Origin: an uncultured Clostridia bacterium
Lineage (GTDB): Bacteria > Bacillota_A > Clostridia > TANB77 > CAG-508
Length of the DNA stretch: 28,755 nt
NCBI GenBank assembly: GCA_947624715.1
Contig: CANQLO010000025.1
Coordinates: forward strand, 1 to 28,755
Reading direction: 5' to 3'
This document shows positions 6,216 through 14,580 of this stretch, one piece after another. Position 1 is the stretch's first letter, and every line of letters starts with the position of its first letter. The position numbers were made by a program, and so were the translations under genes. Under the pieces are notes generated by a model. It had not been told where the DNA came from. It worked only from the letters and a program-made list of their open reading frames with translations, and made no database searches.

Positions 6216-6506
6216 ATGAAAGAAAAAGTATATGAGTTTTTAAAAACAATTCCAAAAGGAAAAGTAGTAACTTATGGGCAAATAGCAGAATATTTAGGAA
6301 ATAAACAACTTGCAAGAGTTGTAGGTAATATTCTTCATAATAATCCAGATGAATATAAATATCCTTGTTATAAAGTTGTAGATAGTAAAGGAAATTTATC
6401 AAAACATTTTGCATTTGGCGGAATAGAAAAGCAAAAAGAAAAATTAGAAAGAGAAGGAATTGTTGTTAAAGAGTATAAAGTTGATTTAAATAAATATAAA
6501 ATGTAA
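6216..6506 (+). CDS. MGMT-family protein (small O6-alkylguanine-DNA alkyltransferase-like)
   Basis: 96 residues from ATG 6216 (MKEKVYEFLKTIPKGKVVTY), the typical family start; AAGGAAGGA at 6195-6203 lies 12 bases upstream and abuts the alternative ATG at 6204. The fold is the C-terminal, DNA-binding and active-site half of Ogt/MGMT only. The active-site loop reads YPCYKVV, so the reactive cysteine is kept (alkyltransferase-like ATL proteins have Trp there), while the usual PCHRV has become PCYKV. Lack of the N-terminal domain is normal for this short family. The likely role is repair or recognition of O6-alkylguanine. The Nudix gene 43 bases downstream makes a possible DNA/nucleotide-damage pair. 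Confidence 0.85.
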   Translation: MKEKVYEFLKTIPKGKVVTYGQIAEYLGNKQLARVVGNILHNNPDEYKYPCYKVVDSKGNLSKHFAFGGIEKQKEKLEREGIVVKEYKVDLNKYKM

Positions 6507-6549
6507 AAAATTATAATTATTATTAAAGATATAGAGGAGGGATTAAGAT

Positions 6550-6975
6550 ATGGATAAGTATAAAGAAATAAGACCAATTGTTCTTGGTATAGTAAAGCGA
6601 GAAAATAAAATATTAGTTAGTAAAGGATATGATAAAGTAAAAAATGAAGTATTTTATAGAAGTATAGGAGGAGGAATTGAATTTTTAGAAAATAGTAAGG
6701 ATGCATTAAAAAGAGAATTTAAAGAAGAGCTTAATATAGATATTATTGTGGGAGAATTTTTAGGTATTGCTGAAAATATATTCACTTATAATGGAAAAAA
6801 TGCACATGAGTTAATATTATTTTATAATGTTGATATAAAAGATAATGATTATAAGGAAAAATATCATATAATTGATGATAATTGTGAAACTGATGCAATG
6901 TGGATAGATATAAATAGGTTTAAAAATAAAGAATTGAAAATATATCCAGAGCAAATGTTTAAATATTTAAGTTAA
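6550..6975 (+). CDS. Nudix hydrolase
   Basis: 141 residues; AGGAGG (6535-6540) precedes ATG 6550. The Nudix box is complete (residues about 38-61): GGGIEFLENSKDALKREFKE, then ELNIDI, with the catalytic REFKEEL glutamates that bind Mg2+. The protein should hydrolyse a nucleoside diphosphate linked to some other group. The surrounding beta strands (RPIVLGIVKRENKILVSKGY) are standard for the family, but nothing indicates the substrate. It may be co-transcribed with the MGMT-like gene. Confidence 0.85.
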   Translation: MDKYKEIRPIVLGIVKRENKILVSKGYDKVKNEVFYRSIGGGIEFLENSKDALKREFKEELNIDIIVGEFLGIAENIFTYNGKNAHELILFYNVDIKDNDYKEKYHIIDDNCETDAMWIDINRFKNKELKIYPEQMFKYLS

Positions 6976-6995
6976 CTATTAGTCTAATAATATAA

Positions 6996-7442
6996 TCAAA
7001 ACAGGTTATATTAAATTTAACAGAAACTCATAAAACTGTAAAAAATATTAAAGAAAGGAAAGCCTTTACAGTAAGTATTGCCGATAGTAAACATGTTGTA
7101 GAAGCAGACTATTTTGGAGTAGTATCAGGAAATAATACAACAAATAAATTTGAAAATATTGGATTATCGGTAACAAAATCAGAAAATGTGGATGCGCCAA
7201 TTATAAACGAATTTCCAATATGTTTTGAATGTGAATTTATAGAATATCAAAATGATGAGTACGGAGCAGGTGTTATTGGAAAAGTGGTTAATGTTACTGC
7301 TGATGAGAGTGTAATGAATGAAGATAAAATAGATATTTCAAAAGTAAATGCAATAGCATTTGATCCATATACACATGGATATTATAAAGTTACTGAAAGA
7401 GTTGGAGAAGCTTTTAAAGACGGATTAAAACTAAAAAAATAG
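6996..7442 (+). pseudogene. Flavin reductase-like (FMN-binding split-barrel) gene, 5'-truncated
   Basis: The frame is open from 6996, just after a TAA, and reads QVILNLTETHKTVKNIKERK, then AFTVSIADSKHVVEADYFGV, PIINEFPICFECEF and AFDPYTHGYYKVTERVG. This is the flavin reductase-like domain family, but the first 40 or so residues are missing and there is no ATG or ribosome-binding site at the break. A GTG at 7188 could start only the last 84 residues and lacks a ribosome-binding site. I call it a 5'-truncated pseudogene. It is the second broken flavin-linked redox gene in this region, after 4308-4746. Confidence 0.8.
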
Positions 7443-7447
7443 TATTT

Positions 7448-7490
7448 CAACTATTGGTTCTTTTTCAATATGGGAATCCGCAAATAGTTG
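7448..7490 (+). terminator. Stem-loop after the flavin reductase pseudogene
   Basis: CAACTATT (7448-7455) pairs with AATAGTTG (7483-7490), and GGTTC with GAATCC within. Only weak T-richness follows. It is probably the old terminator of the truncated gene. Confidence 0.4.
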
Positions 7491-7526
7491 GTTATTACAA
7501 AATAATTTTAGCAATATTTTTTCTGA

Positions 7527-7555
7527 TTGACATATAGATAATGTTTATATATAAT
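7527..7555 (+). promoter_or_regulatory. Consensus promoter of the glycan-acylation group
   Basis: TTGACA (7527-7532), a 17-base spacer, TATAAT (7550-7555): both hexamers are perfect. The predicted start near 7562 leaves a leader of only about 16 bases containing the ribosome-binding site. Confidence 0.8.
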
Positions 7556-7577
7556 GACAAAAAAGGAGGAAAAATAT

Positions 7578-8171
7578 ATGGACAAGAAAAATGTAATATT
7601 TGTAGTTGCTATTGTTGTATTTTTAGTAATTATGCTTTCAATTGTACTTATAAGCAAAAATAACAAAACAAATGAAGGTGGAGTTCAAGTAAGTAGTGTT
7701 GAAGATTTAACAAAGTTACTAGATGAGGTTTATGATGGTTCAAGTGTAGAACTATATAATGTAGACAACAGAACAATTGACTTATCAGATGCAAACAGTG
7801 TGAAATCTTATACTGGATTAGATAATGGAGATGATCTTGAATTTGCTGTCGTATCAGAACCGCTAATAAATGCACAAGCATACTCAGTAGTAATTGCAAA
7901 GGTAAAAAATGGAGTAAATGCGAATGAAGTTGCAAAAGAAATGTCAGAGAAAGTAGATACAAGAAAATGGATATGTGTATCAGCAGATAAACTTTATGCA
8001 ACAAATAGTGGAGATATTGTATTTCTTGTAATGACAAATGAAGAAATGGCTAAGAGTGTTTATGATAGCTTTAAAAAGGTTGCTGGAACTGTAGGTCAGG
8101 AATATGAGAGAACAGCTGAGGAAGAAGAATTACCACCAGATGATGTTAGCTTTCCTGTACCAGAAGAATAA
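7578..8171 (+). CDS. DUF4358-like membrane-anchored protein
   Basis: 197 residues. The start is ATG 7578, with AGGAGG at 7564-7569; an ATG at 7554 overlaps the promoter and cannot be used. One N-terminal transmembrane helix (about residues 6-27) anchors an extracytoplasmic domain with alternating strands and helices (SSVEDLTKLLDEVYDG, NAQAYSVVIAKVKNGVNANE, SGDIVFLVMTNEEMAKSVYD) and an acidic tail. Size, anchor and layout agree with DUF4358 proteins, which in Clostridia sit beside MBOAT acyltransferases and DHHW proteins, exactly as here. Its biochemical role is unknown; support of envelope polysaccharide acylation is inferred from the neighbours. Confidence 0.65.
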   Translation: MDKKNVIFVVAIVVFLVIMLSIVLISKNNKTNEGGVQVSSVEDLTKLLDEVYDGSSVELYNVDNRTIDLSDANSVKSYTGLDNGDDLEFAVVSEPLINAQAYSVVIAKVKNGVNANEVAKEMSEKVDTRKWICVSADKLYATNSGDIVFLVMTNEEMAKSVYDSFKKVAGTVGQEYERTAEEEELPPDDVSFPVPEE

Positions 8172-8188
8172 TTTAGAATAATATTATC

Positions 8189-8223
8189 GTAGGCATAAAG
8201 TATAATTTATATTTTATGCCTAC
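8189..8223 (+). terminator. Stem-loop between the DUF4358 and MBOAT genes
   Basis: GTAGGCATAAA (8189-8199) pairs perfectly with TTTATGCCTAC (8213-8223), followed by AATTTTG. An 11-bp stem with a short T-run could give partial termination, so downstream MBOAT/DHHW expression may be lower than that of the first gene. Confidence 0.55.
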
Positions 8224-8293
8224 AATTTTGATAAAAAATGTCACAAAAAGCCATAACTGAAATGGCAACTAATTTATGAAAAAAGGAGAGAAA

Positions 8294-9688
8294 ATGGTTT
8301 TCTCAAGTATAACATTTTTATTTTATTTTTTACCAATTACACTTGCAATCTATTACATAGTTCCAAATAAATTTAAAAACTTTATATTGCTTTTAGCATC
8401 ATTTGTGTTTTATTTTTTTGGAGAGCCTACATACGTATTGCTTATGGCAAGTTCTATTGTAATTACATATATATTTGGTAGACTGATAGATAAATATATG
8501 GAAACAGTATATTCTAAAATATTTCTTATAGTTTCACTTATTATAAGTGTAGGACTATTGGTGTATTTTAAATATGCTAATTTTCTGATAGAAAATATCA
8601 ATTTATGGTTAAAAAACAAAATTGACTTTATTTATGTAGCTTTACCAATTGGAATATCATTCTACACATTTCAAATGATTAGTTATTTAGTAGATGTTTA
8701 TAGAAAAGAAGCTAAAGTACAAAAAAACATTCTAAAACTAGCAATGTATGTTTCACTATTTCCACAACTTATTGCAGGACCAATAGTTAGATATACAACT
8801 ATTGATGGTCAAATAGATGGAAGAACACATACTATGCAAAAATTTGCATTAGGAGTAAGAAGATTCATAATAGGTCTTAGTAAAAAAGTTTTAATTGCAA
8901 ATGTATTAGGAGAATTAGTAATAAATACTTTTGCCTCAAGTCAAGAAATGAGCATTTTATACTACTGGCTATATGCAATAGCAACAATGTTACAGATTTA
9001 TTTTGACTTTTCAGGATATTCAGACATGGCAATAGGACTTGGAAAAATGTTTGGATTTGATTTCTTAGAAAACTTTAATTATCCATATATTGCAAAAAGC
9101 ATAACTGATTTCTGGAGAAGATGGCATATATCATTAAGTAGTTGGTTTAGAGATTATATATATATTCCGCTGGGTGGAAATAGAACATCTAGACTAAAAT
9201 GGATTAGAAACATTTTAATAGTATGGTTTTTAACAGGACTATGGCATGGAGCTGCATGGAACTTTATTATATGGGGATTATATTTTGGAATATTGCTAAT
9301 AATTGAAAAATTATTTTTACAAAAAATTTTAGATAGAGTTCCTAAAGTAATATCACATATTTATACTCTATTAATTGTAATGATTAGTTTTATTATTTTT
9401 AGTGGAGAAAGTACAAAAGAAATATTACAAAATATAGGAGGCTTAGTAGGAATAGGCAATATTCCACTAGTTTCACCAGAAAGCATATATTATTTGAAAA
9501 GCTACATTATTGTAATTATAATTGCAATTGTATCAGCAACTCCATTATTAAAAAATATTGCAAATTCTAAAAAAATAGAAAAAGTAGCAAGAACACTAGA
9601 ACCATTATTCCTACTAGTATTAATAATAGTATGTACTTCTTATATTGTAGATGGTTCGTTTAATCCATTCTTATATTTTAGATTTTAA
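8294..9688 (+). CDS. MBOAT family O-acyltransferase (AlgI/DltB-like)
   Basis: 464 residues; start ATG 8294 (MVFSSITFLFYFLPITLAIY) behind AAAGGAG (8282-8288), which lies inside the longer alternative begun at 8276. The polytopic membrane protein has AlgI-type motifs: PIGISFYTFQMISYLVDVYR, SLFPQLIAGPIVRY, LQIYFDFSGYSDMAIGLGKM, DFWRRWHISLSSWFRDYIYI, PLGGNR and FLTGLWHGAAWNFIIWG. The last holds the histidine required in AlgI. The family passes acyl groups from a cytoplasmic donor across the membrane to a polysaccharide or teichoic acid. The DHHW partner next door suggests polysaccharide O-acetylation rather than D-alanylation. Confidence 0.93.
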   Translation: MVFSSITFLFYFLPITLAIYYIVPNKFKNFILLLASFVFYFFGEPTYVLLMASSIVITYIFGRLIDKYMETVYSKIFLIVSLIISVGLLVYFKYANFLIENINLWLKNKIDFIYVALPIGISFYTFQMISYLVDVYRKEAKVQKNILKLAMYVSLFPQLIAGPIVRYTTIDGQIDGRTHTMQKFALGVRRFIIGLSKKVLIANVLGELVINTFASSQEMSILYYWLYAIATMLQIYFDFSGYSDMAIGLGKMFGFDFLENFNYPYIAKSITDFWRRWHISLSSWFRDYIYIPLGGNRTSRLKWIRNILIVWFLTGLWHGAAWNFIIWGLYFGILLIIEKLFLQKILDRVPKVISHIYTLLIVMISFIIFSGESTKEILQNIGGLVGIGNIPLVSPESIYYLKSYIIVIIIAIVSATPLLKNIANSKKIEKVARTLEPLFLLVLIIVCTSYIVDGSFNPFLYFRF

Positions 9689-9729
9689 TAAATTTTATAG
9701 AAAGAAATACTTTATACGAGGTAAAGTAA

Positions 9730-10950
9730 ATGAGTGAAAAAACAAGAAATAAAATAATTGTAATTGGTTTTGTAAGCATATTATTTATTTTCTTTATTGC
9801 AAATATAGTGAAAAAAGATGAGCAGATATCGTTAACTGAAAGAAGAAAATTAGCACAATTTCCAACTATTACGTTTAAGAGTATAAAAAGTGGAAAAGCA
9901 TCAGAAGATATTGATAAATATGCAGTTGACCAATTTATATTTAGAGATTCATTTAGAAGTATAAAAACTTTTTGGAGTAAAAATTTATATAGACAAAAAG
10001 ATAATAATGGACTTTTCTTAAAAGATGGAAGTATTTATAAAATAGAATATCCGTTAAATAAAGGAAATGTAAAAAGTTCAGCTGAAAAGATAAAAAATGT
10101 ATGTGATAAATTCTTGAAAAATAATAATGTATATTATTCTATTATTCCAGATAAAAATTTTTATTTGCAATCAGATTATCTAAAAATAGATGTAAATGAA
10201 ATGCAAGAAATAATGAGTGAAATAATACCTAATGTAAATTATATAGATATAACAAAAAGTTTGGATTTAGAAGATTATTATAAAACTGACTTACATTGGA
10301 AACAGGAAAATTTAGAAAATGTAATAAATACAATAAATGATGAGATGAATATAGAAAGTGAAATAAATACAATAAAAGAAGAGATGAATTCAGAAAATAT
10401 AACAAACACAATAAAAAGTAAAATGAATTTAAAAGAAGCGGTTAATAATTATGAGATAGTAAATCTAGGAGATTTTTATGGTGCTTATTATGGACAACTT
10501 GGAATGAAGGTAGAGCCAGATACGATAAATATTTTAATAAATGACACAATACAAAATTCAATAGTTAATAATTATGAAAAGAACACAAGTCAAAAAGTTT
10601 ATGATATTGAAAAATGGAAGAGTTCATCTGATAAGTATGATGTTTATCTATCAGGAGCTACTCCTATTATAGAAATTGAAAATAAGAACTTATCTAATAA
10701 AGAAATCGTGAATGAAAATTTACCAAATATAGAAAATGTAAATTCATCAGATGACAAAGAACTTATTTTATTTAGAGATTCATTTGGTAGTAGTATAGCA
10801 CCATTATTATTAGATAATTATAGTAAAATTACTTTGATTGATTTAAGATATATGTCAAGCAAAATACTAGATAATTACGTTGATTTTAAAAATCAAGATG
10901 TATTATTTTTATATAGTTCACTTATATTAAATCAAAACGTGTTTAAATAG
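9730..10950 (+). CDS. DHHW family protein (AlgX/AlgJ-like, SGNH-type) with internal repeat expansion
   Basis: 406 residues; CGAGG at 9717-9721 before ATG 9730. It has an N-terminal membrane anchor (about 9-26), then an extracytoplasmic SGNH-like domain: FIFRDSFRSIKTFWSK, YYSIIPDKNFY, the catalytic TDLHW (186-190; the family name motif DHHW is here DLHW), and the C-terminal ELILFRDSFGSSIAPLLLDN with its serine. The family works with MBOAT proteins to O-acetylate exported polysaccharides. Directly after DLHW a 13-residue segment is repeated three times (198-236, INTI..EMN pattern), which other family members are not expected to have. It runs in the same direction, 41 bases after the MBOAT gene. 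Confidence 0.88.
   Translation: MSEKTRNKIIVIGFVSILFIFFIANIVKKDEQISLTERRKLAQFPTITFKSIKSGKASEDIDKYAVDQFIFRDSFRSIKTFWSKNLYRQKDNNGLFLKDGSIYKIEYPLNKGNVKSSAEKIKNVCDKFLKNNNVYYSIIPDKNFYLQSDYLKIDVNEMQEIMSEIIPNVNYIDITKSLDLEDYYKTDLHWKQENLENVINTINDEMNIESEINTIKEEMNSENITNTIKSKMNLKEAVNNYEIVNLGDFYGAYYGQLGMKVEPDTINILINDTIQNSIVNNYEKNTSQKVYDIEKWKSSSDKYDVYLSGATPIIEIENKNLSNKEIVNENLPNIENVNSSDDKELILFRDSFGSSIAPLLLDNYSKITLIDLRYMSSKILDNYVDFKNQDVLFLYSSLILNQNVFK
10321..10437 (+). repeat. Three in-frame 39-bp tandem repeats within the DHHW gene
   Basis: Units 10321-10359, 10360-10398 and 10399-10437 each encode 13 residues: VINTINDEMNIES, EINTIKEEMNSEN, ITNTIKSKMNLKE. Shared bases such as AATACAATAAA and GATGAAT recur at the same places. 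The units have diverged, so the expansion is not recent, and they keep the reading frame and an amphipathic helical pattern. Confidence 0.85.
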
Positions 10951-10957
10951 TAATAAA

Positions 10958-10985
10958 AAGAGCAAGAAAATCATATCTTGCTCTT
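10958..10985. terminator. Bidirectional terminator between convergent genes
   Basis: AAGAGCAAGA (10958-10967) pairs perfectly with TCTTGCTCTT (10976-10985), with a T-run on the plus side and an A-run (U-run on the minus strand) on the left. It serves both the DHHW gene and the minus-strand regulator whose stop begins directly beside it. Confidence 0.85.
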
Positions 10986-11627
10986 TTATATATTAGGAAC
11001 ATACAACAAAGTGATTCTTTTTCCTTTTACTTTTATAAAGTTTTCATCCTTCAAAGTTTTAATTTCTCTAAACATAGCAGATCGATTTATTGAAAGATAA
11101 TCTGCCAAGTTTTTAAAATTACTAGATAAATAAATATTCTGAGAACGAGTTTTTCTATATTCATTTTCAAAAAAAGCAAGTAACTTATCTCTTATGTTTT
11201 TCTTAGTAAGAATCTGAATTCTATCATTATTTTCTTTGAACTTTGTGTTTATTATCTGAAATAAGTTAAAAATAAAAATATTATAATATTGATAGTTTGT
11301 ATTCTTGATGTCAATTAATTTATTGTAATCAATTAAAAGCACTTTACAATTTTCTAAAGCAATAACTTGATAATCAGAACTATCAATGTTAGAAATATTA
11401 GTTCCAAAAACGTAATCTTTAAATAGTTCTTCAACTAAACTTTCTTCTCCAAGGTAGTTTATGTTTACTATTTTTGCATGACCTTCTATTAAAATACATA
11501 AAATATTTGTATTTTTTAATTTTGGAAGAATCTCTTCATTTCTATTAAAATCATAAATATGGCTTTCCAATTTTTCCAGTAATCTGGCTTTTTGCAAGTT
11601 AGAAAGGCCTTCAAAAGGACTAATCAT
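10986..11627 (-). CDS. Crp/Fnr family transcriptional regulator
   Basis: 213 residues from ATG at 11627 (MISPFEGLSNLQKARLLEKL); GGTGAT at 11637-11632 is the ribosome-binding site, so the upstream TTG and ATG candidates are less likely. Residues about 20-120 are a cyclic-nucleotide-binding-type beta roll (ILCILIEGHAKIVNINYLGE, ESLVEELFKDYVFGTNISNI). A dimerisation helix follows, then a winged HTH (NLADYLSINRSAMFREIKTL, then FIKVKGKRITLLY). The roll lacks the phosphate-binding RxS of true CRP, and no Fnr-type Cys cluster is visible, so the signal is unknown. It is divergent from nrdD, and control of anaerobic ribonucleotide reduction is an inference from position only; no clear TTGAT-N4-ATCAA site is seen between them. 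Confidence 0.85.
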   Translation of the reverse strand: MISPFEGLSNLQKARLLEKLESHIYDFNRNEEILPKLKNTNILCILIEGHAKIVNINYLGEESLVEELFKDYVFGTNISNIDSSDYQVIALENCKVLLIDYNKLIDIKNTNYQYYNIFIFNLFQIINTKFKENNDRIQILTKKNIRDKLLAFFENEYRKTRSQNIYLSSNFKNLADYLSINRSAMFREIKTLKDENFIKVKGKRITLLYVPNI

Positions 11628-11753
11628 TTTCATCACCAAAACAATTTTATTACATTTTTAAAAAAGTTGCAATAGCACCTTTTTATTTTTTAAGATTATT
11701 ATTATAATTTTTTTGAAAGTAAAGAAAATAAAATAAATAAAAGGAGAAAAAGC

Positions 11754-13952
11754 ATGAGAATTGTAAAAAGAAACGGACATATAGTTGACTATGATCCAAA
11801 TAAGATTAGAGTAGCAATTGGTAAAGCAAATGCTGAAGTAAGAGAAGAGGAAAAGGCAACTGATAAGGAAATAAAAGAGATAATTCAATATATAGAAGAC
11901 TTAAATAAAAAAAGAATATTAGTAGAAGATATACAAGATATCATAGAACAAAAATTAATGGAATTTGATAAATATCAATTAGCAAAAAAATATATTACAT
12001 ACAGATATACAAGAGAATTAGTAAGAAAAGCTAATACAACAGACCAAACAATCAAAGAGCTAATTGAAGGAGAAAACGAATACTGGAACAATGAAAACTC
12101 AAATAAAAATGCAAAAGTTGTAACAACACAAAGAGATTATTTGGCAGGAATTACAAGTACTGATATAACAAGAAGATTCTTACTTCCAGCAGACATAGTT
12201 AAAGCTCATGATGATGGAATTATACATTTCCATGATGCAGATTATTTTGCACAAAATGCATTACATAATTGTGAACTAATAAATCTTGATGATATGTTAC
12301 AAAACGGAACAATCATAAATGGAGTAATGATAGAAAAACCACATAGATTTATAACAGCTGCTACAATAGCAACTCAAATTATTTTAGCAGTTACATCTTC
12401 AAGCTATGGTGGAGCAACAGTTTCTCTTACACACTTAGCACCATTTGTAAGAAGCAGTTATGAAAAATACTACAAGAAATATGAAGGAAGAAAATTAAGT
12501 AAAGAAGATTGCGATAAATATGCTTGGGAAGATACTAAAAAAGAAGTTGAAGATGGTGTTCAAACATTTAATTATCAAGTAAATTCAATGACTAATACAA
12601 ACGGACAAGCACCATTTTTAAGTGTATTTATGTATATGAATGAAACAACAGAATACAAGAAAGAACTAGCTTTAGTTATTGAAGAATTTTTAAAACAAAG
12701 AATTCTAGGATTCAAAAATAGAAAAGGTGTATATATTACACCTGCATTCCCAAAACTTCTATATGTTTTAGAGGAAGATAATATAAATGAAGATGGAGAA
12801 TATTTCTATCTAACAAAACTTGCGGCAGAATGTACAGCAAAGAGAATGGTTCCAGATTACATTTCAGAAAAAGTAATGTTAGACTTAAAGAAAAATGAAA
12901 AAGGTGATGGAGAATGTTATCCTTGTATGGGTTGCAGAAGCTTCTTAACTCCTGATAGAACAATGTCTATTGGAAACATAGCACATGCTAAGAACTATGT
13001 TGAGGGCAAAGGAAAATACTATGGAAGATTCAATCAAGGTGTTGTAACAATAAACCTACCAGATGTTGCACTTTCTTCAGATAAAGATATGGATAAATTC
13101 TGGAAGATATTTGATGAAAGATTAGAACTATGCCATAGAGCATTACAAGTAAGACATAAGAGATTAAGTAATGCATTAAGTGATGTTGCACCTATATTAT
13201 GGCAAGATGGTGCATTAGCAAGACTAAAACCGGGTGAGAGCATTCATGAATTATTACATCATGGATATTCTACAATTTCATTAGGATATGCAGGCCTTTA
13301 TGAATGTGTTAAATATATGACAGGACATTCTCATACGGATAATGGAGAGGGAAAAGATTTTGGACTTAAAATCATGCAAAAACTTAATGATGTATGTAAA
13401 AAATGGAAGGAAGAAGAAGATATTGATTATTCAGTTTATGGTACACCTATTGAATCAACAACTTATAAGTTTGCTAAATGCTTAAAAGAACGTTTTGGTA
13501 CAGTAGAAGGTGTAACAGACAAGAATTACATCACTAACTCATACCATGTACCAGTATTTGAAGAAATAGATGCATTCACAAAATTAAAACTTGAAAGTGA
13601 ATTCCAAAGATTAAGTCCGGGAGGAGCTATATCATACATAGAAACACCAAATCTACAAAATAATCTTGACGTAGTATTAGAAGTTATGAGATTCATTTAT
13701 GACAATATAATGTATGCAGAACTTAATACAAAATCAGATTATTGCCAAAAATGTGGATATACAGGGGAAATCTTAATAGATGATAATCTAGAATGGTATT
13801 GTCCAAACTGTGGTAACAGAGACCATAACACATTAAATGTAGCAAGAAGAACATGTGGTTATATTGGTACAAACTTCTGGAATAAAGGTAGAACACAAGA
13901 AATAAAAGAAAGAGTATTACATATAGATAATAAGGAAGCTGATGTAAAATGA
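11754..13952 (+). CDS. nrdD: Anaerobic (class III) ribonucleoside-triphosphate reductase
   Basis: 732 residues; AAAAGGAG before ATG 11754. The N-terminal ATP-cone (about 1-95: MRIVKRNGHIVDYDPNKIRV) is the allosteric domain. The catalytic barrel shows FHDADYFAQNALHNCELINL and NTNGQAPFLSVFMYMNET. Near the C-terminus is the zinc site CQKCGY...YCPNCGN and the glycyl-radical loop RRTCGYIGTNFWNKG, with Gly at about 702. The enzyme reduces ribonucleotides to deoxyribonucleotides, usually with formate as reductant, and is destroyed by oxygen, so the host lives anaerobically. Full length and intact. The last bases overlap the nrdG start (ATGA), so the two are translationally coupled. Confidence 0.96.
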   Translation: MRIVKRNGHIVDYDPNKIRVAIGKANAEVREEEKATDKEIKEIIQYIEDLNKKRILVEDIQDIIEQKLMEFDKYQLAKKYITYRYTRELVRKANTTDQTIKELIEGENEYWNNENSNKNAKVVTTQRDYLAGITSTDITRRFLLPADIVKAHDDGIIHFHDADYFAQNALHNCELINLDDMLQNGTIINGVMIEKPHRFITAATIATQIILAVTSSSYGGATVSLTHLAPFVRSSYEKYYKKYEGRKLSKEDCDKYAWEDTKKEVEDGVQTFNYQVNSMTNTNGQAPFLSVFMYMNETTEYKKELALVIEEFLKQRILGFKNRKGVYITPAFPKLLYVLEEDNINEDGEYFYLTKLAAECTAKRMVPDYISEKVMLDLKKNEKGDGECYPCMGCRSFLTPDRTMSIGNIAHAKNYVEGKGKYYGRFNQGVVTINLPDVALSSDKDMDKFWKIFDERLELCHRALQVRHKRLSNALSDVAPILWQDGALARLKPGESIHELLHHGYSTISLGYAGLYECVKYMTGHSHTDNGEGKDFGLKIMQKLNDVCKKWKEEEDIDYSVYGTPIESTTYKFAKCLKERFGTVEGVTDKNYITNSYHVPVFEEIDAFTKLKLESEFQRLSPGGAISYIETPNLQNNLDVVLEVMRFIYDNIMYAELNTKSDYCQKCGYTGEILIDDNLEWYCPNCGNRDHNTLNVARRTCGYIGTNFWNKGRTQEIKERVLHIDNKEADVK

Positions 13953-14441
13953 GATACAATGTAGTTAGAAAAATGGATATATCAAATGGACCACGGAGTT
14001 AGAGTTTCAGTATTTATGCAAGGATGTGCGTTCCATTGTAAGAACTGCTTTAATCCTGAAACATGGGATTTTAAAGGTGGAAAAGAATTTACGCAAGAAA
14101 CAATAGATAGTATAATGGATTTATGCTCGAAAGAATATATAAAAGGCTTATCTATCTTAGGAGGAGAGCCAATGCATCCAGATAATATTGAAGCAACAAC
14201 TAAATTAGCTAAAGAATTTAAACAAAAATATCCTGAAAAAAATTTATGGGTATGGACTGGATTTAAATTTGATAGAGATTTAAAAGATAAAGAAGTACTA
14301 AAATACATAGATGTTCTAGTTGATGGACAATATGTTGATGAACTACATAATCCGACTTTAAAATGGAAAGGTTCATCAAACCAAAGAGTCATAGATGTAC
14401 AAAAAAGTTTGAAAAAGAATGAAATAGTTCTAGTAGACTAA
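13949..14441 (+). CDS. nrdG: Anaerobic ribonucleotide reductase activase, needing a +1 frameshift at CGG
   Basis: Start ATG 13949 overlaps the nrdD stop. The first 15 codons read MRYNVVRKMDISNGP, the conserved NrdG opening, then frame 0 continues CGG AGT TAG and stops at 14000-14002. Skipping one base (the C at 13994) gives NGPGVRVSVFMQGCAFHCKN, the family NGPGxR motif, followed by the radical-SAM CxxxCxxC motif (CAFHCKNC) and the rest of a normal protein (WDFKGGKEF, LSILGGEPMHPDN) to TAA-linked end 14441: 163 residues, normal length. The enzyme generates the NrdD glycyl radical using SAM and a 4Fe-4S cluster and would be essential for anaerobic DNA synthesis, so real loss is unlikely. An internal ATG at 13986 would skip the first 13 residues and has no ribosome-binding site. 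Either programmed +1 shifting or a sequence error explains it. Confidence 0.88.
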
Positions 14442-14444
14442 AAT

Positions 14445-14487
14445 GAAAAATAAGAGATTATTGTAAAAAATAATTTCTTATTTTTTC
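14445..14487 (+). terminator. Intrinsic terminator of nrdDG
   Basis: GAAAAATAAGA (14445-14455) pairs with TCTTATTTTTTC (about 14476-14487), with further AT pairs toward a short loop. The right arm is itself T-rich. It lies just after the nrdG stop. Confidence 0.75.
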
Positions 14488-14580
14488 ATTATATGATAAA
14501 ATAGGTAAAAATAAATTATAATTAAATAATTTATAAAGAAAGAATAAAAGAAATAATTTTTTATAAAAAGGAGAATGACT

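Noticed and set aside
7188..7442. Separate 84-residue gene from GTG 7188
   Set aside because: The same frame upstream continues the flavin reductase family sequence to 6996, and there is no ribosome-binding site at 7188.
12736..12963. Open frames on the strand opposite nrdD and other long genes
   Set aside because: They mirror the codon pattern of the real genes, lack ribosome-binding sites and have Leu/Phe/Tyr-rich nonsense composition.
13986..14441. Reading nrdG as starting at the internal ATG 13986
   Set aside because: No ribosome-binding site, and it would discard the conserved N-terminus that is clearly encoded from 13949 in frame with the ATGA coupling to nrdD.
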